Shown: positions 18,145-25,293 of the stretch, one piece after another | Position numbering within the stretch: the stretch's first letter is position 1 | Layout of the letters: every line of letters starts with the position of its first letter | NCBI RefSeq assembly: GCF_001278075.1 | Contig: NZ_CP011340.1 | Coordinates: 2,232,001 to 2,296,000, forward strand | DNA from: Streptomyces pristinaespiralis | Lineage (GTDB): Bacteria > Actinomycetota > Actinomycetes > Streptomycetales > Streptomycetaceae | Direction: 5' to 3' | Length of the DNA stretch: 64,000 nucleotides | Position numbers and translations under genes: made by a program | The notes under the pieces: generated by a model | What the model was told of the DNA's origin: nothing | The model's database searches: none | Seen by the model: only the letters and a program-made list of their open reading frames with translations

Positions 18145-19903
18145 CGTGGGTCTCCCGGGGGCGTTCCTCGGCCACTACGGGCCCGTACCAGAGGGGGATC
18201 TCGCCGAGTACGGCGTCGACGCGGGCCGGGTGGCCCGCCCAGCCGCGGCCGGTCTCCGCCGCGTGCTCGGTGAGCTGCTTGCGCAGGGTGCCGAGGACCG
18301 TGCTGTCGGCGAACAGCAGGGCGTCGGTGGAGACTTCGTCGACGGGGCCGATGCAGCCGGACGCGGCGGCGTCGGCCGTGGTGCGCCCTGCCGGGGTACC
18401 CGGGGTCGGCGTGCGCCCGGCCGACATGGCCTCGGACGCCGTGCTTCCGGACGTCGTGCTTCCGGACGTCGTGAGGGTGCGGGCGAGTGCGGTGCACCAG
18501 GCGTTGCGTACGGCCTCCGTGGCGGTGGCTCCCCACGCCTGCCCGAGCACCCCGGTGCCGTCGGTGACCTTGGCCAGGCGCCAGTCGAGGCCGGGGACGT
18601 GCAGCAGGCCGACGGCCGGTCCGCTGGCAAGCAGCGGGCGCAGGTGTTCCCGGATGCGGTGGGCCTCGGCGTCGACGTCGTCGTCCGTCGCCTCCCCGAG
18701 CGGCCGGGCGTCCGGCGTCAGCGTGCGCAGAGCTCCGTCCAGGAGCCAGTGTTCCTCCGTGAGCCCGGCGGCCGGGACGCCGTCCGCCTTCGGGCTTTCT
18801 GCCCGCAGCGCGGCCAGGGCGGCAGCCACCGTGGCGGTCTCCTGATGCGCCGCCCAGGCGACGACGGTGCCGGGGCGGCCGCCGCGCTGCTCCGCCGCGC
18901 GCAGCGCGAGCGGCATCTGGGGCAGGTCCTCGCCGGCGGCCGACGCGATCAGCCCCGTCCAGCGGCGGGCGACCGCGCCCGCCGCTTCGAGCGCCGTCTC
19001 CCCTTCCGGCATCGGCTGCGCCACGGCGTCCTGGAGGGAGCTCGGTCGGCCGGTCGCGGCCGCCACGTGAGCTCCCTCGACGGTCACCCGGTCGGAGACC
19101 AGGTCCGCCCCGTGCACGACATGGGCCTCGCCCATGGCAGCCGTACCCGTGAGGGTGTCGAAGATCAGTTGTCCGGCCAGTGCGCCGGCGAGGGCGTCCG
19201 CGACCGGGCGCGGTGCGGGGGTGACGTCCTCGGCGTCCGCCCAGGCGAGCGCCCGGTCGCGGAAGGCCGCCCAGGTACGGGCCCGGCCGGCTCCGGTGAG
19301 GGCCGGGCCGACGAGCGTGACCCGGCCGCCGAGCAGCAGCGGGAAGTAGGGGACGTGCTCCGGCAGTTCGGGCACCTGTCCCCCGGTCGCGTCGAGGACG
19401 GCGTCCATGGCGTCGTACGTGCCGCGGCGGGCGTCGAGGGAGCCGGTGACGGTCACGTCCGCCACGCCTGCCCTGCGCAGTCCGCGGGCGGCCGGGCCGG
19501 TGGCCTCCGGGGGGCCGGCGACGGTCACCCGGGCGGTGCGCAGCCGCTGGAAGGCCGCGTACGGGTCGTCGTGCAGGGACTCCAGGCGGGCCAGCGGCTC
19601 GGGGTGCCGCTCGCGCACCGCCGTCGGCGGTTCGGGTGCGGTGAGGGCCGCGGTGTCGAGGAGCATGCCGCTGTCGCGGAGCTTGCCGACCAGGTGGCGC
19701 ACGGCGGGGCGGGCCCGTTCCGTGCCGATGGCGGCGACGAGTTCGTCCTCGGTGGCCCCCTGCTCCAGCAGGGGGACGCATCCCTGGGCGACCGCGTGGA
19801 GGACATCGGAGCCGCGGAGCACGAAACTGCCGCGGACACCGCTGAAGTAGACGCCGCCGGGGACCGGCGCGAAGTGGAGATCCGGTCGGGCCTTGAGCTT
19901 CAT
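18134..19903 (-). CDS. E1-like leader-binding protein of the cyclodehydratase (Ocin_ThiF-like, TbtF-like)
   Basis: A 589-residue protein matching the Ocin_ThiF-like partner of YcaO enzymes. The N-terminus (MKLKARPDLHFAPVPGGVYF, followed by FVLRGSDVLHAVAQGCVPLLEQG) has the winged-helix RRE character that binds leader peptides. A middle part carries a degenerate Rossmann block (TARVTVAGPPEATGPAARGL) and lacks the Cys and ATP-site residues of true ubiquitin-like E1 enzymes. Its expected role is to deliver the precursor leader to the YcaO subunit. ATG at 19903 overlaps the LanB stop by four bases (ATGA), with GGGGAAGC upstream. A DTTSGSTTSGSTAS-like Ser/Thr linker is seen near residue 470. Confidence 0.8.
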   Translation of the reverse strand: MKLKARPDLHFAPVPGGVYFSGVRGSFVLRGSDVLHAVAQGCVPLLEQGATEDELVAAIGTERARPAVRHLVGKLRDSGMLLDTAALTAPEPPTAVRERHPEPLARLESLHDDPYAAFQRLRTARVTVAGPPEATGPAARGLRRAGVADVTVTGSLDARRGTYDAMDAVLDATGGQVPELPEHVPYFPLLLGGRVTLVGPALTGAGRARTWAAFRDRALAWADAEDVTPAPRPVADALAGALAGQLIFDTLTGTAAMGEAHVVHGADLVSDRVTVEGAHVAAATGRPSSLQDAVAQPMPEGETALEAAGAVARRWTGLIASAAGEDLPQMPLALRAAEQRGGRPGTVVAWAAHQETATVAAALAALRAESPKADGVPAAGLTEEHWLLDGALRTLTPDARPLGEATDDDVDAEAHRIREHLRPLLASGPAVGLLHVPGLDWRLAKVTDGTGVLGQAWGATATEAVRNAWCTALARTLTTSGSTTSGSTASEAMSAGRTPTPGTPAGRTTADAAASGCIGPVDEVSTDALLFADSTVLGTLRKQLTEHAAETGRGWAGHPARVDAVLGEIPLWYGPVVAEERPRETHDGN

Positions 19904-22572
19904 GACTGCTTCCCCTCGCCGGCGCGGTGGTAGGTGAACCGCCCGCCCGCCTCGCGGCCGACCTCGACGACCCACTCGGTGGCGTGCGTGCCGTCGACGA
20001 CGGACGGCAGGGCCTCCTCCAGGTAGCTGCCGCCGGTGTCGGCGCCGCGGCGGTCCAGCATCCTGGGCAGTACGCGGGTGCTGAGGGCGCTCGTCAGGTC
20101 GACGTACTGCGGCTTCTGCTGGAGCCTCTTGGACTGCACGTCGGGTGCGCCCACGGACAGCGGGCCCTCGTCCTCCGGGGCGGTCTTGATCACGACCTCC
20201 TCCGCCACACCGTGGCGGGCGCGCCACGCGTTGACGGCGAGGAGCCGGTCGTGCTCCTCGGGGCCGGCGGCCACCGCGGCGGCGAGTTCCTCGCCGCCGT
20301 ACCAGCGCCGCCGGCCGATCAGCACGTCGCCGACGGCCATGCGGGGCGCGGTCCTTGTGGTGCGCCCGTCCCACGGGGTGGCGGCGTGCCAGCTGTTCGG
20401 CAGGCTGTTGAAGAGCCGGCCGCTGATGACGAGACCGGAGGCCACCGACAGCGGCGGCGGGAACAGTCCGGGGTGGCCGGTGCCGAGCGGCAGCACCCGC
20501 AGCGGGGCGCCGTCGGCGTCCTCGACGTGCAGCGTGTCGGTCGCTCTGTCGTGCACCAGACGCAGGGTGAACCAGTCCTCCGGCGTGAGGCCGCCGGGCA
20601 GGATCGGCGTGTGGGCGTTGACGTTCAGCCGGTGCAGGCCGAGGTCCTCCGTGACGCGGGCGCCGTCGAATCCGTAGGCGCGCCGCAGGTGTTCCTCGAG
20701 GAGCGGCAGCGCCCTGCCGCCCTGGCGGCGGTCGGCCTCCAGGAAGCGGGCGTAGAGCATCCCGTGCCCGGGCAGCCCGTCGTTGAGGATCAGCTGCTGC
20801 CCGGCCTGCTGGAGGAGCACGCCGTAGATCAGCGGGTCCTGGCGGAAGCGGTCGGGCAGCGCGTCGGTGAGTCCGGCGACGTCTCCGGGCGTCAGGACGA
20901 GGGTGTCCTCTCCCGCCTCCGCGACCTTGGTCAGGCGGGTGTGGACGGCCTCCGTCAACTCGCGGCGCAGCAGGTACATCCGCTCCAGCGAGCCGTCGGC
21001 GGGGCCGATGCCGGCGAGCGCGGACGGGTCGCCGGTGCCCTTCGGCCCGTACACGGCGTCCATGGCGGCGGCCCGGCGCGAGACCTCGCCGACCACGAAG
21101 GCGGCGTTGGCGGCGAGGGGCACGTCGGCCCCGGCGCCGAACCGTTCGACGAACGCGGCGGTCATCAGGACCCGTACGTCGTGCAGCCAGTCGAAGACGG
21201 TGAGGAGTTCGACGGCGGGCCCGAGGTCGGCGAGGGGCTGCCGCCATTTGTCGGTGGCCACCTTGAGCGGTGGCATGACGTAGTCCTCCTCGACCGTGAT
21301 CCGGGCGGGCCGCCGGGCGAGGTGGCTGAGCCTGCCGAGGTCGTCGCGCAGGGAGGCGAGGACGGCGCCGCGGCCGGCGGCGGGCGCGGCCGCCAGCTCC
21401 GGCAGGCCGGCCTTGATGCTGTCGGTGAGCCCGGCGGCGCGGGGGTCGCCGGGGCTGAGCAGGTCGTCGTAATCGGCGGCCCCGTCCTCCGCCTCGTGGA
21501 ACGAGCACAGCAGGCCCTGGCCGAGGGCGTGCCGCACCCGGCGCTCCGCGTCCTGCTCCGCGCAGCCGGCGCGTTCGGCGACGTGCCTGACCACGGAGGG
21601 GTACGGGCGGGGTCCCATGGAGACCGCGTCGAGCAGGTCACCGGCGGGGCCGTCGAGGGGCACGGCGAGCCGGCGCATGCCGGCGTCGGTGAGCTTCAGG
21701 AAGAACAGCTTGCCGGCCTCCGGGTCGGGCGCGGAGGTGGGCGGCAGTCCTACCCACAGGTCCGCGAGCGCCGCGTCGTCGGGGGCGGGCAGGCCGCCGA
21801 GCACATAGCCGAGCATGACCCGGTCGAGGCCCGGGAACGCGGTCGCGCCGGTGAACGGCACATCGTCCGGGTCCACCCCCTCCGGGTCGGGCTCCGCGAT
21901 GCCGACGGCGGTGAACCGGGACAGCGGGCTGGTGCGGACCATGGCCCGGGTGACGTACTGGATCAGTCCGCGCTCCGACTTGCGGGTACGGGCGGAGACG
22001 TTGCCGGGGCCGAGGACGGCGGCGCGGTAGCGCTCCGCCTCCTGGTGCACCTCGGGCGCGACGAGCGCCAGCGAGCGCAGCAGGTCGTCGTCGCCCAACA
22101 GGGCGGCGAGGCGCTCGCGTTCACGGTCGGCCGCCGCCGCGTAGCCGCTCGTGATCTCGTCGCGCAGCCGCTCCCTGCGCTCGCGCGCCGCGAGCCACCG
22201 GTCGACGGCGGGGGTGGGGACGGGCGGCTTCTTGGGGGCGCGGTCGTTGTGGACGGTGCGCCGCAGGGCGATGAGTTCGCGGCGCTCGGCGTCGTCGGCC
22301 GCGTCACCGATGCGGTGGTAGAGCTCGTCGGAGCACGCGTCGGCGGCCGTGCGCAACGCGTTCTCGGCGTCGGCGAGTTCGGCGAGCAGTCCGCGCTGCC
22401 CGGGGTCGGCGAGCCGGGTCCGGCGCAGCGGATTGACCCGCAGGAACCAGAGCGGTTCGGGTTCGGGCGCCGTGGACACGGACGCCGGGGCCGGGTCGGG
22501 TGCGGGCGCGGCCGGGGGGCCGGCGGTGGCCCATGTGGTGTGGGTGGCTGATTCGGTCGTGGGCGCGGTCAT
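19900..22572 (-). CDS. LanB-type dehydratase, glutamylation subunit (TbtB-like)
   Basis: An 890-residue lantibiotic-dehydratase N-terminal domain protein. It should use glutamyl-tRNA to esterify Ser/Thr of the precursor core before elimination by the separate 13599-14582 protein; splitting of the two activities is the thiopeptide/goadsporin arrangement. Visible family features are VRTSPLSRFTAVG (residues ~185-200, the conserved R-T-S-P-L-S/T motif), a long helical middle, and near the C-terminus LPLGTGHPGLFPPPLSVASG followed by HAATPWDGRTTRTAP and VIGRRRWYGG-type text. The start at 22572 has GGGAG eight bases upstream and overlaps the previous stop (ATGA). The first ~45 residues are Ala/Pro/Thr-rich. 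Confidence 0.9.
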   Translation of the reverse strand: MTAPTTESATHTTWATAGPPAAPAPDPAPASVSTAPEPEPLWFLRVNPLRRTRLADPGQRGLLAELADAENALRTAADACSDELYHRIGDAADDAERRELIALRRTVHNDRAPKKPPVPTPAVDRWLAARERRERLRDEITSGYAAAADRERERLAALLGDDDLLRSLALVAPEVHQEAERYRAAVLGPGNVSARTRKSERGLIQYVTRAMVRTSPLSRFTAVGIAEPDPEGVDPDDVPFTGATAFPGLDRVMLGYVLGGLPAPDDAALADLWVGLPPTSAPDPEAGKLFFLKLTDAGMRRLAVPLDGPAGDLLDAVSMGPRPYPSVVRHVAERAGCAEQDAERRVRHALGQGLLCSFHEAEDGAADYDDLLSPGDPRAAGLTDSIKAGLPELAAAPAAGRGAVLASLRDDLGRLSHLARRPARITVEEDYVMPPLKVATDKWRQPLADLGPAVELLTVFDWLHDVRVLMTAAFVERFGAGADVPLAANAAFVVGEVSRRAAAMDAVYGPKGTGDPSALAGIGPADGSLERMYLLRRELTEAVHTRLTKVAEAGEDTLVLTPGDVAGLTDALPDRFRQDPLIYGVLLQQAGQQLILNDGLPGHGMLYARFLEADRRQGGRALPLLEEHLRRAYGFDGARVTEDLGLHRLNVNAHTPILPGGLTPEDWFTLRLVHDRATDTLHVEDADGAPLRVLPLGTGHPGLFPPPLSVASGLVISGRLFNSLPNSWHAATPWDGRTTRTAPRMAVGDVLIGRRRWYGGEELAAAVAAGPEEHDRLLAVNAWRARHGVAEEVVIKTAPEDEGPLSVGAPDVQSKRLQQKPQYVDLTSALSTRVLPRMLDRRGADTGGSYLEEALPSVVDGTHATEWVVEVGREAGGRFTYHRAGEGKQS

Positions 22573-23747
22573 CGTGGGGCTCCCGTGGGGTCGGCTGTGG
22601 TGGCGGCGCCCGCACCGGGCCGCCGGGCGTCCAGTCGCTCCTGCCAGGACGTGCCGAGGACGTCGTCCACCGTCTCGGCGACGGCGAAGCACATGTAGTA
22701 GCGCTGCATCGGCGAGACGGTCAGCAACGGCAGCTGCTCGTAGAAGAGGTTGGTCAGCAGCCGGAACGCGGCGAACCACGGCGAGGGGTCGGCGACCGCT
22801 CCCGACGCGTCGACGGCCCGGTGGAAGTCGCTGTCCGGCTGCTCGCCCCGCGGGACGACGCGGGTCGCTCCGGGCGGGCCCATCTCCGTGCGGTCGACCC
22901 CCTCGGTGACGCCGTCGAGCAGTCCGAGCGTGAGGGTGCCCGCGGCCACGGCGCTCTCCAGCGCGCCGGAGCTGTACGCGAACGCGGTGCGCCACTCCGC
23001 CGCGGCGGGCGATACCTCGCCGCTCAGGCGCTGTTCCACGACGGCCCTCAGCCGCGGCGCGTCCTCGGCGAGGCGCTGGACGAACAGGGGCCTGACGTCC
23101 TTGGTCGGCGCGGCCCAGGCGAGGAACGCCTCGACGTGGGAGCGCGGTGAGAACACCCCGTACGCGGGGCCGAGATAGTGGGTGTCGGCCAGCGCGGCGA
23201 ACGCCTCGGCGAGGCGGACGGTGGCGGTGCCGGGGTCGTGGGCGATGCCGTCGATCGTCCGCAGCAGCGGCTTGTTCAGCGCGCCGAGGACGACGGTACG
23301 GAAACGGTCGAGCCTTGGTTCGCGGGAGCGGGTGTCGCCCGGGGCGACGGCCTCGACGGCGCCGTGCTCGCGCAGCGGAAGGTACGGCGGCTGCACCGCC
23401 TCGAGCCGGCCGAACTCACGTGCCTGCTCGAGGTAGGCCTCCTCGGTCAGTGCCCGCGGCGGGTCCAGCGGCCCGGCGTCCAGCCGGCGCGCGACGTCCG
23501 CCCAGTCGGGGCCGCCGCCCGGCAGGCCCGGCGCCGACAGCGCGAGGATGTCGACGTGGGGTCCGTGCAGCCAGCCGCGCCGCAGCTGGACACCGGCCGC
23601 TCCCTGCTCGCCCAGTGCCCGGGCGACCGGCACGACGTGCCGGGCCAGCCATGCCGGTGTGACCGGCATCCGTGTGTGGAGCCGCACCCCCGTCAGGCCG
23701 GCGGAATCCGGCCTCACGGCAATGCGCTCCGGCGCATCTACCCCCAT
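22569..23747 (-). CDS. SpaB_C-like RiPP protein, candidate [4+2] pyridine synthase
   Basis: A 392-residue soluble protein and first gene of the six-gene operon. Its N-terminus (VRLHTRMPVTPAWLARHVVP, then GVQLRRGWLHGPHVDILALS) resembles the GPH-containing beta-strand region of the SpaB_C/thiopeptide-type family, but it differs from the elimination protein at 13599-14582. In thiopeptide pathways the second SpaB_C-like protein (TbtD/PbtD type) performs the aza-[4+2] cycloaddition that forms the central pyridine and ejects the leader. I propose that role by elimination, since every other core thiopeptide step is covered by another gene here; I do not see a motif that proves it. ATG at 23747 has AAGGTG upstream. 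Confidence 0.55.
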   Translation of the reverse strand: MGVDAPERIAVRPDSAGLTGVRLHTRMPVTPAWLARHVVPVARALGEQGAAGVQLRRGWLHGPHVDILALSAPGLPGGGPDWADVARRLDAGPLDPPRALTEEAYLEQAREFGRLEAVQPPYLPLREHGAVEAVAPGDTRSREPRLDRFRTVVLGALNKPLLRTIDGIAHDPGTATVRLAEAFAALADTHYLGPAYGVFSPRSHVEAFLAWAAPTKDVRPLFVQRLAEDAPRLRAVVEQRLSGEVSPAAAEWRTAFAYSSGALESAVAAGTLTLGLLDGVTEGVDRTEMGPPGATRVVPRGEQPDSDFHRAVDASGAVADPSPWFAAFRLLTNLFYEQLPLLTVSPMQRYYMCFAVAETVDDVLGTSWQERLDARRPGAGAATTADPTGAPR

Positions 23748-23976
23748 TTTTTCGCACCTTCCGGGAAATCGAGAAATGACTCGGGAACACCGAATCGAAA
23801 TGTCGGCCCTGAATGCCTTGCGAGAATCATGTGACACGGAAAAGCGGCGAGGAAGGCGATGCGGGGCGGCCGCTTACATACGTCACCGCTTTCATGACAC
23901 CCGCGCCGCCGGCATGACGGTCCGCCCGTGGCCGAAACCCGTCAGCCGGGCGTGGAGATCGCTGTACCCTCCGGCC

Positions 23977-24531
23977 ATGACTACGGACACGGAGTGCCTG
24001 ACACTCACGCAGAATCTGCGCCGCCGCGGGGCCATAGTTCTCGCGGTCTTTGCCCTGGTGTGGGCTTTTGCGGCCGGTTCCGGCATCGCCGCGATGCCTA
24101 TTTCCGTCACGGTCGGGGCGGTGGGCGCCGTACTGACCGTCGTGGCCGTGGTCCTGGCGTTCCGCGGAGCGGCGGGCCCGGCCCGCCGCATGGTGGAGCT
24201 GCCGGAGAAGTGGAACCGCGGGGTGGGCCTGGTGAACGCCGTCGAGGTGGTGGCCGTCTTCGCGGTGATCGCCGCGTCGAACGCGACGGGCCACGCCGAG
24301 CTGATCCCGCCGGGGATCTGCCTCGTGGTGGGCCTGCACTTCTTTCCGCTCGCGCGCCTCTTCGACCAGTGGCAGTACAGGTGGACGGCGGTCCTTCTGA
24401 CGGCCGTCGCGGTCGTCGGCGTCGTGGTCGCCCTGGCCGGCTCGACCGACGAGACGGTGCGCGTCGTGGTCGGGGCGGGTGCCGCGGTCGTGCTGTGGCT
24501 GTCCTCGTTCCATGTGGCCGTGCGCGGCTGA
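23977..24531 (+). CDS. Small polytopic membrane protein beside the precursors
   Basis: A 184-residue protein with about six hydrophobic segments (for example AIVLAVFALVWAFAAGSGIA, VGAVLTVVAVVLAF, AVEVVAVFAVIAASNA, ICLVVGLHFFPLARLF, WTAVLLTAVAVVGVVVALAG and VVVGAGAAVVLWLSSFHVAV). It looks like the DUF7010/'hypothetical membrane protein' type common in actinomycetes, but I do not assign a family. It lies between the biosynthetic operon (divergent) and the precursor genes (convergent), so self-protection or transport are possible roles. The ATG at 23977 follows a CCGGCC spacer with no clear Shine-Dalgarno. Confidence 0.75.
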   Translation: MTTDTECLTLTQNLRRRGAIVLAVFALVWAFAAGSGIAAMPISVTVGAVGAVLTVVAVVLAFRGAAGPARRMVELPEKWNRGVGLVNAVEVVAVFAVIAASNATGHAELIPPGICLVVGLHFFPLARLFDQWQYRWTAVLLTAVAVVGVVVALAGSTDETVRVVVGAGAAVVLWLSSFHVAVRG

Positions 24532-24608
24532 GAGTTCCCCGCGGGCCGAGGTCCCGCCGGCGCGCGCGAGCCGGGATCCCGCCGGTCCGGGGGCCGGGCT
24601 CCGGCGCA

Positions 24609-24657
24609 CAAAAGGATGTACCCATCCAGCTCCCGGCTGGATGGGCGCATCCTTTGG
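24609..24657. terminator. Long hairpin terminator between membrane protein and precursors
   Basis: Nested arms AAAGGATG / CATCCTTT and CCCATCCAGC / GGCTGGATGGG form a long stem around TCCC between the two convergent units. On the minus strand it begins 24 bases after the stop of the promoter-distal precursor gene. Confidence 0.85.
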
Positions 24658-24680
24658 AACGTCCGATCAGATACCTCGGA

Positions 24681-24860
24681 TCAGCAGGCGGAGCAGGTCG
24701 AGGACGAGGACGACGAGGTGCCGATCGAGCCGCTGGAGGCGCCCATCTCGGGGAGGGCCACACCCTGCGCGACCTCAAGGGTCTCCAGCTCGTCGACGTC
24801 GAAGCTCTCGAAGGCCTTCGCCGCGTCGTCGCCGTTGTTCTTGATGTCGTCGATGCTCAT
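24681..24860 (-). CDS. Thiopeptide-type RiPP precursor, copy 1
   Basis: A 59-residue precursor peptide. The leader is acidic and contains FESFDVDELETLEVAQGVAL, ending in PEMGA, the pattern of the thiazolylpeptide bacteriocin precursor family (TIGR03892-like). The predicted core is SSGSIGTSSSSSSTCSAC, with ten Ser, two Thr and two Cys, all near the C-terminus. The modification enzymes nearby can cyclodehydrate Cys/Ser/Thr, dehydrate Ser/Thr and perhaps join two dehydroalanines. The ATG has AAAGGATCC upstream. It lies 35 bases downstream of copy 2 and both are probably on one transcript ended by the hairpin at 24609-24657. Where the leader is cut is not known. Confidence 0.9.
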   Translation of the reverse strand: MSIDDIKNNGDDAAKAFESFDVDELETLEVAQGVALPEMGASSGSIGTSSSSSSTCSAC

Positions 24861-24895
24861 TGTCTGGATCCTTTCGGGATTCGGTCGAGGGGTAC

Positions 24896-25069
24896 TCAGC
24901 AGGCGGAGCAGGTGGAGGACGAGGAGGACGAGGTGCCGATCGAGCCGCTGGAGGCGCCCATCTCGGGGAGGGCCACACCCTGCGCGACCTCGAGGGTCTC
25001 GAGCTCGTCGACGTCGAAGCTCTCGAAGGCCTTGTCCGCGTCGTCGTTCTTGATGTCGTTGATGCTCAT
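24896..25069 (-). CDS. Thiopeptide-type RiPP precursor, copy 2
   Basis: A 57-residue precursor nearly identical to copy 1: two residues shorter in the variable N-terminal part (KNDDADKAFE against KNNGDDAAKAFE) and identical from FESFDVDEL to the final CSAC, including the whole core. The DNA of the shared part is almost the same, so the pair is a recent tandem duplication. It is the promoter-proximal copy; AAAGGAATTC precedes the ATG and a 23-bp inverted repeat lies 25 bases farther upstream. Two identical cores would raise substrate dose without adding product variety. Confidence 0.9.
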   Translation of the reverse strand: MSINDIKNDDADKAFESFDVDELETLEVAQGVALPEMGASSGSIGTSSSSSSTCSAC

Positions 25070-25093
25070 TTTGAATTCCTTTCCGAATTCTTC

Positions 25094-25116
25094 TGTGCAA
25101 CCCGTCCGGCTGCACA
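25094..25116. promoter_or_regulatory. Inverted repeat upstream of precursor genes (candidate operator)
   Basis: The arms TGTGCAACC and GGCTGCACA match at 8 of 9 positions around a 5-base centre. It lies 25 bases ahead of the first precursor start, close to where a promoter or untranslated leader would be. It could be an operator or an mRNA hairpin. No regulator has been tied to it. Confidence 0.4.
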
Positions 25117-25226
25117 ACCAATAATGCTCGGCCGGCCACCACGAAGCCAGACTTTCCGTGCCCACGCTGACATTTATCACCGCACGAATAACTGCGGTCA
25201 CGCCGGAACCGCGGCCACCGGAATAC

Positions 25227-25276
25227 AAAAGCGCCGCTTCTCCTCGCCCGGAAGTGGGCGGGAAAAGCGGCGCTTT
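25227..25276 (-). terminator. Terminator after SagB-type dehydrogenase
   Basis: Arms AAAGCGCCGCTT and AAGCGGCGCTTT enclose a second short stem (CGCCCG/GGGCGG). It starts 18 bases after the dehydrogenase stop on the minus strand, so the precursors downstream must use their own promoter between here and 25069. Confidence 0.8.
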
Positions 25277-25293
25277 CGCAGGTCACGGCCGGC

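Noticed and set aside
19927..22551. An 874-codon plus-strand frame opposite the LanB gene
   Set aside because: Its text is low-complexity Gly/Arg/Val/Glu; the minus strand encodes a clear dehydratase with matching start, stop and overlaps.
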